Position numbers and translations under genes: made by a program
In this document: piece after piece, positions 20,781-30,042 of the stretch
How the letters are laid out: every line of letters begins with the position of its first letter
How positions within the stretch are numbered: the stretch's first letter is position 1
DNA from: Micrococcus cohnii
GTDB taxonomy: Bacteria; Actinomycetota; Actinomycetes; Actinomycetales; Micrococcaceae
Assembly (NCBI RefSeq): GCF_014205175.1
Contig: NZ_JACHNA010000001.1
Span: 1,550,001 to 1,614,000 of the forward strand
Direction of reading: 5' to 3'
Length of the DNA stretch: 64,000 bases
The notes under the pieces: model-generated
Told to the model about the DNA's origin: nothing
Database searches by the model: none
The model's input: the letters and a program-made list of their open reading frames with translations, nothing else

Positions 20781-20859
20781 GGCCCGTGGCCGCTAGGCTG
20801 GGCCGCAGAGCGTCGGCCTGAGGGTCGGCGCGTCGTTCGCACATGAGGAGAGGACCCCC

Positions 20860-21138
20860 GTGAACACCATCCTGCACAACCTCCTGGCCACCGGCATCAA
20901 GATCGGCGGCGGCATCGTCGGCACCAAGCTCGTCTCCGGCGGCTGGAAGCTCGCTACGGGCCACTCGGCCCCGAAGGACGCCACCGACGAGACCCTGCCG
21001 ATCGTCGAGGCCCTGGCCTTCGCCTTCGTCTCCGCCGGCATCGGCGCCCTGCTCAAGGTGGCGGGCCAGCGCGGCGCCGGCAAGGCGATCGGCAAGATCG
21101 AGGCCAAGACCGGCCGGAACATCGACAACGAGGTCTGA
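20860..21138 (+). CDS. DUF4235 small membrane protein
   Basis: This 92-residue protein starts at GTG 20860 behind GAGGAGAGGA. It has two hydrophobic segments (ATGIKIGGGIVGTKLVSGGW and EALAFAFVSAGIGALLKVAG) around a short charged linker, matching the DUF4235 family of actinobacterial membrane proteins. A -10-like TAGGCT at about 20793 implies its own promoter and a ~55-base leader. Function is unknown. It is convergent with the mrp operon. Confidence 0.78.
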   Translation: MNTILHNLLATGIKIGGGIVGTKLVSGGWKLATGHSAPKDATDETLPIVEALAFAFVSAGIGALLKVAGQRGAGKAIGKIEAKTGRNIDNEV

Positions 21139-21164
21139 CGGGCCAGGCCACCGGTCCGGTGCGC

Positions 21165-21533
21165 TCAGTCGTGTTCCCCGTGTCGGCCGGTGCGCACGAC
21201 GTCGGCCAGCTCGTCCCGATGCAGCCGCTCGCGCCGCACGTGCTTGGTGCGATACCCCGCGCGAGCGATCAGATGCGCCGCCACCGGACCGGTGAGGGCC
21301 TGCAGCACCCACGCCAGCACCAGCACCGGCAGCCACGGCCACGCCCGCCACTGCACGGCCAGGCCGGCCAGCAGCAGGAGCAGCCCGAGCACCTGGGGCT
21401 TCGCGGCCGCGTGCATCCGGGTGAGCAGATCCGGCAGCACCATCAGCCCCACGCCGGCGATCAGCGAGAGCAGACAGCCGCCGATCAGCAGCACCGCGGA
21501 CACGACGTCCCACACCAGGTCGAGCTCAGCCAC
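21165..21533 (-). CDS. mnhG: Mrp antiporter subunit G
   Basis: This is the last gene of the Mrp (Mnh) multi-subunit Na+/H+ antiporter operon. The 122-residue protein has three hydrophobic helices and the conserved segment GVGLMVLPDLLTRMHAAAKP, diagnostic of MnhG/PhaG, followed by a short charged tail. It overlaps mnhF by 8 bases. MrpG is a small scaffold subunit required for assembly of the complex in the membrane. Confidence 0.93.
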   Translation of the reverse strand: MAELDLVWDVVSAVLLIGGCLLSLIAGVGLMVLPDLLTRMHAAAKPQVLGLLLLLAGLAVQWRAWPWLPVLVLAWVLQALTGPVAAHLIARAGYRTKHVRRERLHRDELADVVRTGRHGEHD

Positions 21534-21876
21534 GGTGCTCCTCCTTCATCGCCGACGCGGTGTCCTCGCCCGCGCGCACCCGATCGTTCGGCTCGCGCCC
21601 GTGCTCGGGACGCAGGTCCTCGACGAACCGGGCGATCGTGACGGAGCCGACGAAGCCCACCATCGCGGCGAGCATGACCAAGACGATCGTCTGGGTGTGA
21701 CCGCGCACGGCCATATCCAGCACCAGCGCCGCCCCGAGCACGACGAGCAGCACGTCCGAGGCGATGGCCCGGTCCAGCAGGGACGGCCCGCGCACGATCC
21801 GGTAGATGGCGCCCGCCGCGCCGACGGCGAGCATCGTCCCACCGACGATCCCGGCCACGAACAGGGGTGTGCTCAT
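21526..21876 (-). CDS. mnhF: Mrp antiporter subunit F
   Basis: This 116-residue protein has three hydrophobic helices and the MnhF/PhaF hallmark RIVRGPSLLDRAIASD, which carries the conserved Arg-Gly-Pro and Asp. It ends in a ~30-residue charged tail. It overlaps mnhE by 4 bases (ATGA) and mnhG by 8, so translation is coupled. MrpF has been linked to cation or bile-salt efflux within the complex. Confidence 0.93.
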   Translation of the reverse strand: MSTPLFVAGIVGGTMLAVGAAGAIYRIVRGPSLLDRAIASDVLLVVLGAALVLDMAVRGHTQTIVLVMLAAMVGFVGSVTIARFVEDLRPEHGREPNDRVRAGEDTASAMKEEHRG

Positions 21877-22637
21877 CCTCGCTCCTTCTCGGTCGTCGCC
21901 TGCCGCGGCCCGGCCCCGGAAACCTCGGCCGACGGCGGCTCCTCGGCGTCGGGCCGGTGCGGTGCCGGTTGCCCGGGAACGTCGATCTGCTCGAACGGCG
22001 GGGCCGAGACCGGATAGCGCCGCAGCAGCTCCCGATCCTCCCGTGAGCCGATCGCCCGGATGATCGCCGCCTCCGTGGCCAGTGCCTCCGCCTTAATCGA
22101 CTCGATGGCCTCGTCGTCCGAGACGTCGAGACAGTGGAGGTACAGGGTCGCGGTCACGCGGTCGACGTCCAGGACGATCGAGCCGGGCACGAGCCCGAGC
22201 GCATGACTGGTGAGGGTCAGGATCATGTCCTGGTGGCTGCGCAGCCGCATCTCGACGATCGAGTGCCGGGAGACCCGCGGACGGACCATCACGACCCAGG
22301 CCACCTGGAGCGAGCCGAGGAGGACGGACCACAGGAACCGGGCGGTGAACACGAGGCAATACCAGGGGTGCAGTCGGCCCGGGAACGGGATCGTCGGCAG
22401 CGGGAACACCCACATCACCAGCAGGGAGAACACCGCTCCGGTCAGCAGCACGTGCGGGCCGAAGTCCTGCCATGCCGCCGCCCAGAGCACGCTCATCACG
22501 GCCACCATGGACCACTGGGGGCGCCGAGCACCGCCGCGGCGGCCGCCCGGGCGCGCGCCGTCCGTGGTGTCGGAGGCCGCATCGGCCGGGGCCGTGCTGC
22601 CCCGTTCCCGCGCCGGTCCGGTGTCAGTCGCGGTCAT
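21873..22637 (-). CDS. mnhE: Mrp antiporter subunit E
   Basis: This 254-residue protein has a central MnhE domain (membrane helices at about 44-110) and the conserved segment VTLTSHALGLVPGSIVLDV-like stretch (ILTLTSHALGLVPGSIVLD) at about 140-160. Both ends are extended: ~40 residues before the first helix and a Pro-rich ~45-residue tail, making it longer than the usual ~160 residues. It overlaps mnhD by 14 bases. MrpE supports assembly of the antiporter. Confidence 0.92.
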   Translation of the reverse strand: MTATDTGPARERGSTAPADAASDTTDGARPGGRRGGARRPQWSMVAVMSVLWAAAWQDFGPHVLLTGAVFSLLVMWVFPLPTIPFPGRLHPWYCLVFTARFLWSVLLGSLQVAWVVMVRPRVSRHSIVEMRLRSHQDMILTLTSHALGLVPGSIVLDVDRVTATLYLHCLDVSDDEAIESIKAEALATEAAIIRAIGSREDRELLRRYPVSAPPFEQIDVPGQPAPHRPDAEEPPSAEVSGAGPRQATTEKERG

Positions 22638-24258
22638 CGCTGGCCTCCGTGGGGTCGGCCGCCAGGTCGCGGGCGGCGTCCTGGGCCGCCTCGTCGCCGA
22701 GCACGGCGGAGATGTAGGGGGTGCGGGACATCATGTCGGCCGCAGCCCGGTCGGACAGGTCGTAGAGCGGGCCCGCCAGCACGGTGAATGCCAGGCCCAG
22801 CGCGACCAGTCCCGCCGTCGGCAGCACGAGCCCCGGACTCAACGGTTTGGGCCGCTTGCCCGCGGTTTTGGCCCGTTGATAGGCGGAGACCAGCTGTGCC
22901 GGAGGATGCTCGACGTCCTCGAGTCGGCGCCAGAAGGCCCGGACCCACGCGCGCACCATGACCAGCAGGGTCAGCAGCGACACGATCAGGCTGACCGCGA
23001 CGAGCGTGTAAGACAGGCCCGTGTCCTGCTCGACGCCGCCGGCGATCAGCCCGATCTTGCCGAGGAACCCGGAGAACGGCGGGATGCCGGCCAGGTTCAT
23101 CGCGGGGATGAAGAACAGCACCGCGACCAGCGGGGAGACGAAGGCGAGGGAGCCGAGGCGCTCGAGATTCGCCGTGCCGGCCCGGTTCTCGATCAGCCCG
23201 GTCACCAGGAACAACCCGGTCTGCACCGTGATGTGGTGGGCGACGTAGAAGACCGTCGCGGCGAGCCCGAGCTGCGTGGCCAGCCCGAGGCCGAAGACCA
23301 TGTAGCCGATATGGGACACGAGGGTGAAGGAGAGGATGCGCTTGATGTCCGCCTGCGCCATCGCGCCGAAGATGCCGACCACCATCGTCAGGGCCGCGAC
23401 CACCATGAGCAGGGCGTTCACGTGCTCGCCCGGGAACAGCAGGGTCTCGGTGCGGATCATCGCGTACACGCCGACCTTGGTCAGCAGCCCCGCGAAGACC
23501 GCCGTCACCGGGGCCGGCGCCGTCGGGTAGGAGTCCGGCAGCCAGAAGGACAGCGGGAAGACCGCCGCCTTAATCGCGAAACCGGCCAGCAGCATCACGT
23601 GCAGCACCATCTCCACGTCCGCGGGCAGCTCGCCGAGGCGGACGGCCAGGTCCGCCATCGTCACGGTGCCGGTGGCGGCGTAGATCATGCCGATCGCCAC
23701 GAGGAACACCACGGAGGAGATCACAGAGACGACGACGTAGGTGATGCCCGCGCGGATGCGCTGACCGGTGCCGCCGAGCGTGAGCAGCACGTAGGAGGCG
23801 GTCAGCAGGATCTCGAACCCGACGTACAGGTTGAACAGATCCCCGGCGAGGAACGCATTGGACACGCCCGCCACAAGGATCAGATAGGTCGGGTGGAAGA
23901 TCGAGACGGGCCCACCCTGGTCCTCGTCGACGACGCCCTGGGCGGTCGCGTAGATCAGCACGGCGAGGGTGACCAGCGAGGAGATCACGAGCATCAGCGC
24001 CGAGAGCCGGTCCACCACCAGGGCGATGCCGTAGGGCGGATCCCACGCGCCGACCGAGACGGATGCGGCCCCGACGTCCCAGACGGCCGCGAGCAGCAGC
24101 GCGTTGAGCACGAGCGTGAGCACCAGCGCCACGATGGTGACGGTGATCTGCGCGCGCGGTCGGCGCACGAGGGTGAAGGTCAGCGCCGCGCCCAAGATGG
24201 GCAGCATGACGGACAGCGGCGCGAAGTCGGTGATCGGCAGCCCAGCCAGATGGATCAC
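22624..24258 (-). CDS. mnhD: Mrp antiporter subunit D
   Basis: MnhD is homologous to the proton-pumping subunits NuoL/M/N of complex I. The 544-residue protein has about 14 hydrophobic helices and the proton-antiporter signature GFAIKAAVFPLSFWLPDSYP with its conserved Lys and Pro. The C-terminal ~60 residues are soluble. It overlaps mnhC by 4 bases. Together with MnhA it provides the ion-translocating channels. Confidence 0.95.
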   Translation of the reverse strand: MIHLAGLPITDFAPLSVMLPILGAALTFTLVRRPRAQITVTIVALVLTLVLNALLLAAVWDVGAASVSVGAWDPPYGIALVVDRLSALMLVISSLVTLAVLIYATAQGVVDEDQGGPVSIFHPTYLILVAGVSNAFLAGDLFNLYVGFEILLTASYVLLTLGGTGQRIRAGITYVVVSVISSVVFLVAIGMIYAATGTVTMADLAVRLGELPADVEMVLHVMLLAGFAIKAAVFPLSFWLPDSYPTAPAPVTAVFAGLLTKVGVYAMIRTETLLFPGEHVNALLMVVAALTMVVGIFGAMAQADIKRILSFTLVSHIGYMVFGLGLATQLGLAATVFYVAHHITVQTGLFLVTGLIENRAGTANLERLGSLAFVSPLVAVLFFIPAMNLAGIPPFSGFLGKIGLIAGGVEQDTGLSYTLVAVSLIVSLLTLLVMVRAWVRAFWRRLEDVEHPPAQLVSAYQRAKTAGKRPKPLSPGLVLPTAGLVALGLAFTVLAGPLYDLSDRAAADMMSRTPYISAVLGDEAAQDAARDLAADPTEASDDRD

Positions 24259-24833
24259 GACCGGTCACCGTCCGAGTGCGGGGTGCGCGAACCGGCGCGG
24301 CGCCCGGCACGGCGGGCGGCCCATCCGGTGCCGGCGCCGCGGCGGACCGCCGTGGCGGTGGCCGCTTCCGGCTGCTCCGGGCTCGTGTGCTCGTACTCCG
24401 CGTTCGGGTCGCGGTCCTCGTCCAGGAATTCCGAGGTCTCCTCCTCCAGTTCCGAGTCCTCCTCTGCGTCGTAGAGGTCCTGCGAGGCCACCTTGAGGTC
24501 CTCGGCGTCCACCTCGACCTCGTCCTCGCGGCTGAGCTGCCAGGAGCGATAGATCATCGCCACCAGGAACGCCGTGACGGCGAAGCCGATCACGATCGCG
24601 GTGAGCATGAGGGCCTGCGGGAGCGGGTCGTTGTACTCCTGCCCCGGACGACCGGGGACGTACAGGGGCGCCTCGCCGGGCGGGCCGCCGGCGACCAGCA
24701 GCAGCAGAATCGTCGCGTTGGTCATCAGCACGATCCCCAGCAGGATCCGGGTCAGGTTGCGTTCCAGCACCATGTAGACGCCGCACGCGTACAGCACCCC
24801 CATGGCCACCAACAGGGCAATGTTCACGGTCAT
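24255..24833 (-). CDS. mnhC: Mrp antiporter subunit C, with acidic extension
   Basis: The first ~105 residues are a NuoK-like subunit with three helices (GVLYACGVYMVLERNLTRIL, then PQALMLTAIVIGFAVTAFL). The remaining ~85 residues form a highly acidic then Arg-rich cytoplasmic tail, whereas typical MnhC is about 115-130 residues. It overlaps both neighbours by 4 bases. The tail is odd and its role is unknown. Confidence 0.93.
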   Translation of the reverse strand: MTVNIALLVAMGVLYACGVYMVLERNLTRILLGIVLMTNATILLLLVAGGPPGEAPLYVPGRPGQEYNDPLPQALMLTAIVIGFAVTAFLVAMIYRSWQLSREDEVEVDAEDLKVASQDLYDAEEDSELEEETSEFLDEDRDPNAEYEHTSPEQPEAATATAVRRGAGTGWAARRAGRRAGSRTPHSDGDRS

Positions 24834-27800
24834 CGACGGGCCTCCTCGTCGGTGGCGGCGTTCCCGGACCCGCCGGCGTCACGGACCGCGGCGGACGCGG
24901 CCGGGGCGGCGGTGGCCGGAGCGGCGCCGCTCTGGCGGGTGGCCAGCGCCTCGGCACGCTGGCGACGGGCGCGATGGCGCCGCACACGAGCGCGCTCGCG
25001 CACCGCACGGGCCTCGTCCCCGCGCCGGTCGATCTCCGCGCCGAGCGCGCGGAGCACATCCAGCACGAGGCCGACGACCACCAGGTACACGCCGACGTCG
25101 AAGGCGGTCGCGGAGACCAGCTTGACGTCGCCGAACAGCCAGAGCCCGTGCAGGGTGAGCGCGGCGGACTGCAGCACCTGGCTGCCGAAGATCAGGGGCA
25201 CCAGGCCGGTCACGGTCGCGATCGCCAGACCGAGGCCGAGCAGCACGCCGGCCGGCACGCGCATGGCCTGCTGCAGCTCGTACCGACCGCCGGCCAGGTA
25301 GCGCAGCGTGAGCGCCAGACCGGCGAGCAGGCCGCCGGCGAAACCGCCGCCGGGGGTGTTGTGCCCGGCGAGCAGCAGATAGATCGAGTACAGGACCATG
25401 GCGTGGAACAGCATGCGGGTGATGACCTCGAGGACGATCGAGCGCCGCTCGGGCGCGAGCGTACGCCCGGCCTCGAGCCAGGTGGCCGAATCTTCCGTCG
25501 AGAAGCGGCGCACGGTGCGCAGCACGGCGGTGCCCATCGAGCCCTCGCTGTTGATCCGCCCCACCGAACCGGTCTGCACGTCCGCGAGACGACCGCCGCG
25601 ACGGTCCCGCTGCTGGAGGAAGATCAAGGAGGCCACGCCCGTGGCGGCCGCCGCCAGCACGGTGATCTCCCCCCAGGTGTCCCACGCGCGGATGTCCACG
25701 AGGATCACGTTGACCACGTTCGTGCCGTCGCCCTCCTTGTAGGCCATCTCGGGCATGGGCACCGACACGCGTTCGGCGGTGCGGGAGGCCAGCGAGGTGG
25801 CCGCGACCCACATCATCACCAGGGCGAAGCCGACGGCGATCACTGCCCGCACACCCCGGGCGCGGGGGATGCCGTGGCCGTACCAGCTCGGTGGCAGCAC
25901 CCGCAGGCCCAGCACCATCGTCACCAGCACGATCGTCTCGACGAGCACCTGGGTGATGGCGAGGTCGGGGGCGCCGCGCAGGGCGAACAGGGCCGCGGCG
26001 CCGTAACCGGTGACCGCGACCAGCAGGATCGCCATGAAGCGCTTGGCAGCGCCGATCGACGCGATCGCACCGGCCACGATCACGGCGACCACGAACGCCT
26101 GCGCCCAGTTCTCCGCCGCCACGACGCCGGAGGACAGCCACGCCCCGACCAGCGGCCGGGTCTCGCCGCCGACCGGGAACACCATGAACAGCGCCGGCAG
26201 CACGAGCGCGACGGAGAGGATGATGCCCAGGTAGCGGCTGAGCGAGCCGGTCTGGGTGCGACCGGTGACCCACACGGCGGCCACGTCGAAGGCGCCGACG
26301 ATCAGCTGATAGCCGCGGGCCGCCTCGAACGGGAACGCCACGCGGGCCTGCAGCCGTTCAAGCCCGGACCGCCGCCAGATGAGCAGGGCGCCGGTGAGCA
26401 CGATGAGCACGGACAGGCCCAGCGCCGGGGTCAGGCCGTGCCAGAGCGCGAGATAGGCGGGCTTGTGGCCGGCCTCGAGCGGGGCGAGCGCACCCGTGAA
26501 GGCGGTGATCAGGTGCTCGACGGCTCCCGGCACGACGGCGGCGGCCACGCACAGCAGCGCCAGGATCGCCGCCGGGGCCAGCTCGGAGACCGTGACGCGC
26601 GAGCGGAACGGCGTCGGCGGCACGGTCTGACGCGACCCGTCCTCGCCGACGACGTGCTTGGTGGCGAACGCACCCCAGAGGAAGCGGCCCGTGTAGGCGA
26701 CGGTGAGAACGGACCCGAGCACGAGCCCGACCGGCACCGCCCACCACCAGCCGCCGCCGTGTTCGGCCGCGGCCAGCGTCGTCTCGAGCACCGATTCCTT
26801 CGCCACGAACCCGAACAGCGGCGGCAGCCCCGCCATCGACGCCGCGGCGAGGCACGTGACGAGGAACAGTCCGGTGTTGCGGCGCCCGATCCCCGAGAGC
26901 CTGCCGATCTCGCGGGTGCCGGCCTCGTGGTCGATGATGCCGACCACCATGAACAGGGGCGCCTTGAACAGGGCGTGGGCCAGCAGCATCGCCAGGCCCG
27001 CCATCGCGGCGTCGCGCGTGCCCAGACCGTTGGCGATCATGAGGAACCCGAGCTGGCTGACGGTGCCGTAGGCGAGGATCAGCTTGATGTCCTTCTGCCG
27101 CAGCGCTCGCCACCCGCCGACCAGCAGGGTGAGCAGCCCGACGCCGAGCACGAGCGTCCGCCAGCTGAGCAGCTCGCCGTAGGCCGGGGCCAGCCGGGCC
27201 ACGAGGAACACGCCCGCCTTCACCATGGCGGCGGCGTGCAGATACGCCGAGACCGGCGTGGGTGCCGCCATCGCGGACGGCAGCCAGAAGTGGAATGGCA
27301 CCTGCGCCGACTTGGTCAGCGCGCCAAGCAGCACGAGCGCGACCGCCGCCTCGAGGTATCCACGTGAGACGCCGCCGTCGAGCAGGGCCGGAGCGGCCTC
27401 CACGACCGCCGAGACGCGCCACGACCCGGCGGCGATGCCGAGCATCACGAGGCCGACGAGCATCGCCAGGCCCCCGAGTGTGGTGACGATCAGCGCCTGG
27501 ATCGCCGAGCGGCGGGCGAAGATGCGCTGCCCGGAGTACCCGATCAACAGGAACGACAGGACCGAGGTGATCTCCCAGAACGTGTAGAGCACCATCAGGT
27601 CGTCGGTGGTGACCAGCCCGAACATCGCGCCGGCGAAAGCGAGCAGCTGCGCGCCGAACACGGCGTCCTTGGGCTCGTGGCGGCGGAAGTAGCGGGCACA
27701 GTAGGCCAGCACGAGCGCCCCGACGCCGAGCACGATCAGGGCCATGAACGCCGAGAGCGCGTCGAGGCGGAAGGCGAGGGAGACGCCCAGGTAGGGAATC

Positions 27801-28021
27801 CACTCGATCTCACGCACCAGGTGCGCGGATCCGGCGGGCACGGGCTCGCCCGCGTCGAGCGCGGACTGCAGGGAGAGGACCGCGGGCAACTGGGTCAGCA
27901 GCCAGAGGAACCCGGCCGCCGGCGCTGCGGCGAGCGCGTAGAACCCGTCACGACCCGTCCACCGGAAGAGAAGAGGCGCGGCGCAGGCCACGGTGAACAG
28001 GCCGATCAGGGTGACGAGCAT
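24830..28021 (-). CDS. mnhA: Mrp antiporter subunit A fused to subunit B
   Basis: This 1063-residue membrane protein starts with the NuoL-like region, including GALTKSAQVPFHFWLPSAM and its conserved Lys and Pro. It continues through the MnhA C-terminal helices with the DUF4040-like segment (GAPDLAITQVLVETI) and ends with an MnhB domain (HNTPGGGFAGGLLAGLAL). No separate mnhB exists, so the operon mnhAB-C-D-E-F-G is complete. AAGGGA precedes the ATG. The antiporter exports Na+ for pH and sodium homeostasis. The soluble Ala/Arg-rich tail is ~70 residues. Confidence 0.96.
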   Translation of the reverse strand: MLVTLIGLFTVACAAPLLFRWTGRDGFYALAAAPAAGFLWLLTQLPAVLSLQSALDAGEPVPAGSAHLVREIEWIPYLGVSLAFRLDALSAFMALIVLGVGALVLAYCARYFRRHEPKDAVFGAQLLAFAGAMFGLVTTDDLMVLYTFWEITSVLSFLLIGYSGQRIFARRSAIQALIVTTLGGLAMLVGLVMLGIAAGSWRVSAVVEAAPALLDGGVSRGYLEAAVALVLLGALTKSAQVPFHFWLPSAMAAPTPVSAYLHAAAMVKAGVFLVARLAPAYGELLSWRTLVLGVGLLTLLVGGWRALRQKDIKLILAYGTVSQLGFLMIANGLGTRDAAMAGLAMLLAHALFKAPLFMVVGIIDHEAGTREIGRLSGIGRRNTGLFLVTCLAAASMAGLPPLFGFVAKESVLETTLAAAEHGGGWWWAVPVGLVLGSVLTVAYTGRFLWGAFATKHVVGEDGSRQTVPPTPFRSRVTVSELAPAAILALLCVAAAVVPGAVEHLITAFTGALAPLEAGHKPAYLALWHGLTPALGLSVLIVLTGALLIWRRSGLERLQARVAFPFEAARGYQLIVGAFDVAAVWVTGRTQTGSLSRYLGIILSVALVLPALFMVFPVGGETRPLVGAWLSSGVVAAENWAQAFVVAVIVAGAIASIGAAKRFMAILLVAVTGYGAAALFALRGAPDLAITQVLVETIVLVTMVLGLRVLPPSWYGHGIPRARGVRAVIAVGFALVMMWVAATSLASRTAERVSVPMPEMAYKEGDGTNVVNVILVDIRAWDTWGEITVLAAAATGVASLIFLQQRDRRGGRLADVQTGSVGRINSEGSMGTAVLRTVRRFSTEDSATWLEAGRTLAPERRSIVLEVITRMLFHAMVLYSIYLLLAGHNTPGGGFAGGLLAGLALTLRYLAGGRYELQQAMRVPAGVLLGLGLAIATVTGLVPLIFGSQVLQSAALTLHGLWLFGDVKLVSATAFDVGVYLVVVGLVLDVLRALGAEIDRRGDEARAVRERARVRRHRARRQRAEALATRQSGAAPATAAPAASAAVRDAGGSGNAATDEEARR

Positions 28022-28103
28022 GCAGTCCCTTCGTCGTGGCGGGGTCGGGACTCACCCGCGTCATGCAGAGCAAGCGGTGCCGGGTCGGGCGAGGGTTGCA
28101 GGC

Positions 28104-28132
28104 ATTCTACCGAGTCGCACCGTCCGGCTCCA
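28104..28132 (-). promoter_or_regulatory. Probable promoter of the mrp operon
   Basis: On the operon strand, TGGAGC is followed by 17 bases and TAGAAT (28109-28104), a strong -10. This gives a leader of roughly 75 bases before mnhA. No other -10 as good was seen in the 28022-28160 gap. Confidence 0.55.
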
Positions 28133-28160
28133 TATTCCGGGGACCGCTCGCCCCCGGCGC

Positions 28161-28742
28161 TCAGCGCTCGACGACGGTGCGGTGGAAGTTCAGGTGCGAC
28201 CGGGAGGCCGTCGGCCCGCGCTGGCCCTGATACCGGTTCCCGTGCGGGCCGGAGCCGTAGGGGTGCTCGGCGGGGCTGGAGAGCCTGAAGAAGCACAGCT
28301 GGCCGACCTTCATGCCGGGCCAGAGCTTGATGGGCAGCGTCGCCATGTTGGACAACTCGAGCGTGACGTGCCCGGTGAACCCGGGGTCGATGAACCCGGC
28401 GGTCGAGTGAGTCAGCAGACCCAGACGACCCAGGGAGGACTTGCCCTCCAGACGGGCGGCGACGTCCGCGGGCAGGCTCACCTGCTCGTACGTGGAGCCC
28501 AGGACGAACTCGCCGGGGTGCAGCACGAACGGCTCGTCGGGATCCACCTCGACCAGGCGCGTCAGTTCGTCCTGCTCCTGGGCGGGATCGATGTGCGCGT
28601 ACCGGTGGTTGTCGAAGAGCCGGAAGTGGCGGTCCAGGCGGACATCGAGGGAGGCCGGCTGGACGAAGGAGGGGTCGAACGGGTCCAGGGCGACGCGCCC
28701 TGCCTCGATCTCGGAGCGGATATCGCGGTCACTGAGCAGCAC
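28161..28742 (-). CDS. dcd: dCTP deaminase
   Basis: The enzyme deaminates dCTP for dTTP synthesis; some actinobacterial members also hydrolyse dUTP. The GTG at 28742 gives [17 protein letters not shown], the normal N terminus, and 193 residues, the usual length; TACCGT lies 6 bases upstream (leaderless pattern). The nucleotide-binding segments [18 protein letters not shown] and [14 protein letters not shown], with the conserved Ser, Arg and Glu, are present. Upstream codons in the same frame run into the tRNA gene and are not coding. Mono- or bifunctional activity cannot be told by eye. Confidence 0.95.
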   Translation of the reverse strand: MLLSDRDIRSEIEAGRVALDPFDPSFVQPASLDVRLDRHFRLFDNHRYAHIDPAQEQDELTRLVEVDPDEPFVLHPGEFVLGSTYEQVSLPADVAARLEGKSSLGRLGLLTHSTAGFIDPGFTGHVTLELSNMATLPIKLWPGMKVGQLCFFRLSSPAEHPYGSGPHGNRYQGQRGPTASRSHLNFHRTVVER

Positions 28743-28840
28743 GGGTTCACGGTAGCGCAGTCCGGCCGGCGCGCACCGGCACCGACCGTGGCGTGGTGTA
28801 GGGTGGTCCTCGCGCCGCAGGCGGAATGCCGAGCGGTTGC

Positions 28841-28911
28841 GCGGGCGTAGCTCAATGGTAGAGCGCTTGCTTCCCAAGCAAGATACGCGGGTTCGATTCC
28901 CGTCGCCCGCT
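28841..28911 (+). tRNA. tRNA-Gly (anticodon CCC)
   Basis: A full cloverleaf can be drawn: acceptor GCGGGCG with CGCCCGC, D stem GCTC/GAGC, anticodon stem CTTGC/GCAAG around loop TTCCCAA, a 4-base variable loop, and T stem GCGGG/CCCGT around TTCGATT. The discriminator is T and CCA is not encoded (TCCG follows). A hairpin terminator follows at 28940-28961. Confidence 0.97.
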
Positions 28912-28939
28912 CCGTTCATCGCGGAGTCCGCTCCGCCGC

Positions 28940-28961
28940 AGGCCCGGTTCTCGCCGGGCCT
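28940..28961 (+). terminator. Terminator after tRNA-Gly
   Basis: An 8-bp stem AGGCCCGG/CCGGGCCT with a 6-base loop lies 28 bases after the tRNA and is followed by TTCGCG. It separates the tRNA from the AEC permease gene. Confidence 0.7.
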
Positions 28962-29030
28962 TTCGCGTCCCCGCAGCGACAGACAGAGCAGGCGGCCGAC
29001 CGGTATGCGGGGCCGCCGGGAAGGGTCAGG

Positions 29031-30014
29031 GTGGGTCAGGTCCTCTCGGGCTTCACCGTCGTCTGGGTCATCATCGGCGTCGGCATGCTCGTGGGGCGCA
29101 CCGGCGTCCTGGGTCCGGAGGCCCGGCCGGTCCTGTCCCGCGCGGCCTTCTTCATCGGTTCCCCCGCCTTGCTGTTCACGACGCTCGCGACCGCGGACGT
29201 CGGCGCCGTGCTCGGTCCGCAGCTGGGGGTCGCCGCCTCATCCGGGCTGCTGTGCGCGGCCCTGCACATGAGCCTGTCCCGGCTGCTGTTGCCCCGGCGG
29301 GCCAACTCGGAACGGATCATTCACGGTCTGAGCGCCTCGATGGTGAACTCGGCCAATCTGGGGCTGCCGGTCGCCGCCTACGTGTTCGGCGACGCCGCGC
29401 TCGCCGCCCCCGTGATCCTCTTCCAGCTGGCGCTCTACACGCCCCTGTACATCACGGCGCTCGAAGCGACGCTCTCCGCCGAGAGCGCCCGAGCCCCGGA
29501 CGGGGTCCCGGCCGCCGGCCCGACGCCGTTCTCGCGCCGTCGGCGGGTGCTGCGACAGCTCGCGCAGACGGGGCGGAACCCGTTGATCATCGGCTCGCTG
29601 GGCGGCCTGGTGGTCTCCCTGACCGGGTGGGGCCTGCCCGATCCGCTGTGGGACTCGATCGAGCTGATCGGCGGGCTGTCCATCCCGGCCATGCTGATCG
29701 CGTTCGGCATGTCCCTGGTCGGCTCGCGCCCGCTGCGCCGGGCCGAGGGCCGACTGCCGGACACGCTGCTGGCCGCCGGGTGCAAACTCGTGCTGCATCC
29801 GCTGGCGGCCTGGACGATCGCAGCGCAGGTCTTCGCGCTCAGCGGCCAGGACCTGCTGGTCGCGGTGGTGCTGGCCTGCCTGCCGACGGCGCAGAATGTG
29901 TACGTCGCGGCCGTGCGCTATGAGACCGGCGAGGTGGTCGCGAAGGACGCCGTGCTCCTGACGACCGTGCTGGCGATTCCCGTCATGGTCGGCGCCGCCG
30001 CCGCGCTGGGCTGA
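29031..30014 (+). CDS. AEC family permease (auxin efflux carrier-like)
   Basis: This 327-residue protein has about ten hydrophobic helices in two five-helix halves, characteristic of the AEC family. Conserved patterns include [20 protein letters not shown] in the first half and [17 protein letters not shown] in the second, each containing the broken-helix Asn/Gly/Pro region. The GTG start at 29031 follows GGAAGGGTCAG. Bacterial members carry dicarboxylates or related anions; the substrate is not evident. It is convergent with the flavodoxin gene, with a hairpin spanning both stops. Confidence 0.87.
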   Translation: MGQVLSGFTVVWVIIGVGMLVGRTGVLGPEARPVLSRAAFFIGSPALLFTTLATADVGAVLGPQLGVAASSGLLCAALHMSLSRLLLPRRANSERIIHGLSASMVNSANLGLPVAAYVFGDAALAAPVILFQLALYTPLYITALEATLSAESARAPDGVPAAGPTPFSRRRRVLRQLAQTGRNPLIIGSLGGLVVSLTGWGLPDPLWDSIELIGGLSIPAMLIAFGMSLVGSRPLRRAEGRLPDTLLAAGCKLVLHPLAAWTIAAQVFALSGQDLLVAVVLACLPTAQNVYVAAVRYETGEVVAKDAVLLTTVLAIPVMVGAAAALG

Positions 30015-30042
30015 GGCACGCGGCGCGCGGGCGCCGCCTCAG
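30011..30042. terminator. Bidirectional hairpin spanning two convergent stop codons
   Basis: CTGAGG (30011-30016) pairs with CCTCAG (30037-30042), and CGGCGC pairs with GCGCCG around a GCGG loop. The AEC stop codon lies in the left arm and the flavodoxin-gene stop in the right arm, so one structure could end both transcripts. Confidence 0.55.

Noticed and set aside
24974-27367. A 797-codon open frame opposite mnhA
   Set aside because: It has His/Arg/Gln-rich composition typical of antisense reading of high-GC membrane protein genes; no motifs.
28743-28919. N-terminal extension of dcd upstream of 28742
   Set aside because: The in-frame extension runs through the tRNA-Gly gene; GTG at 28742 gives the normal family N terminus and length.
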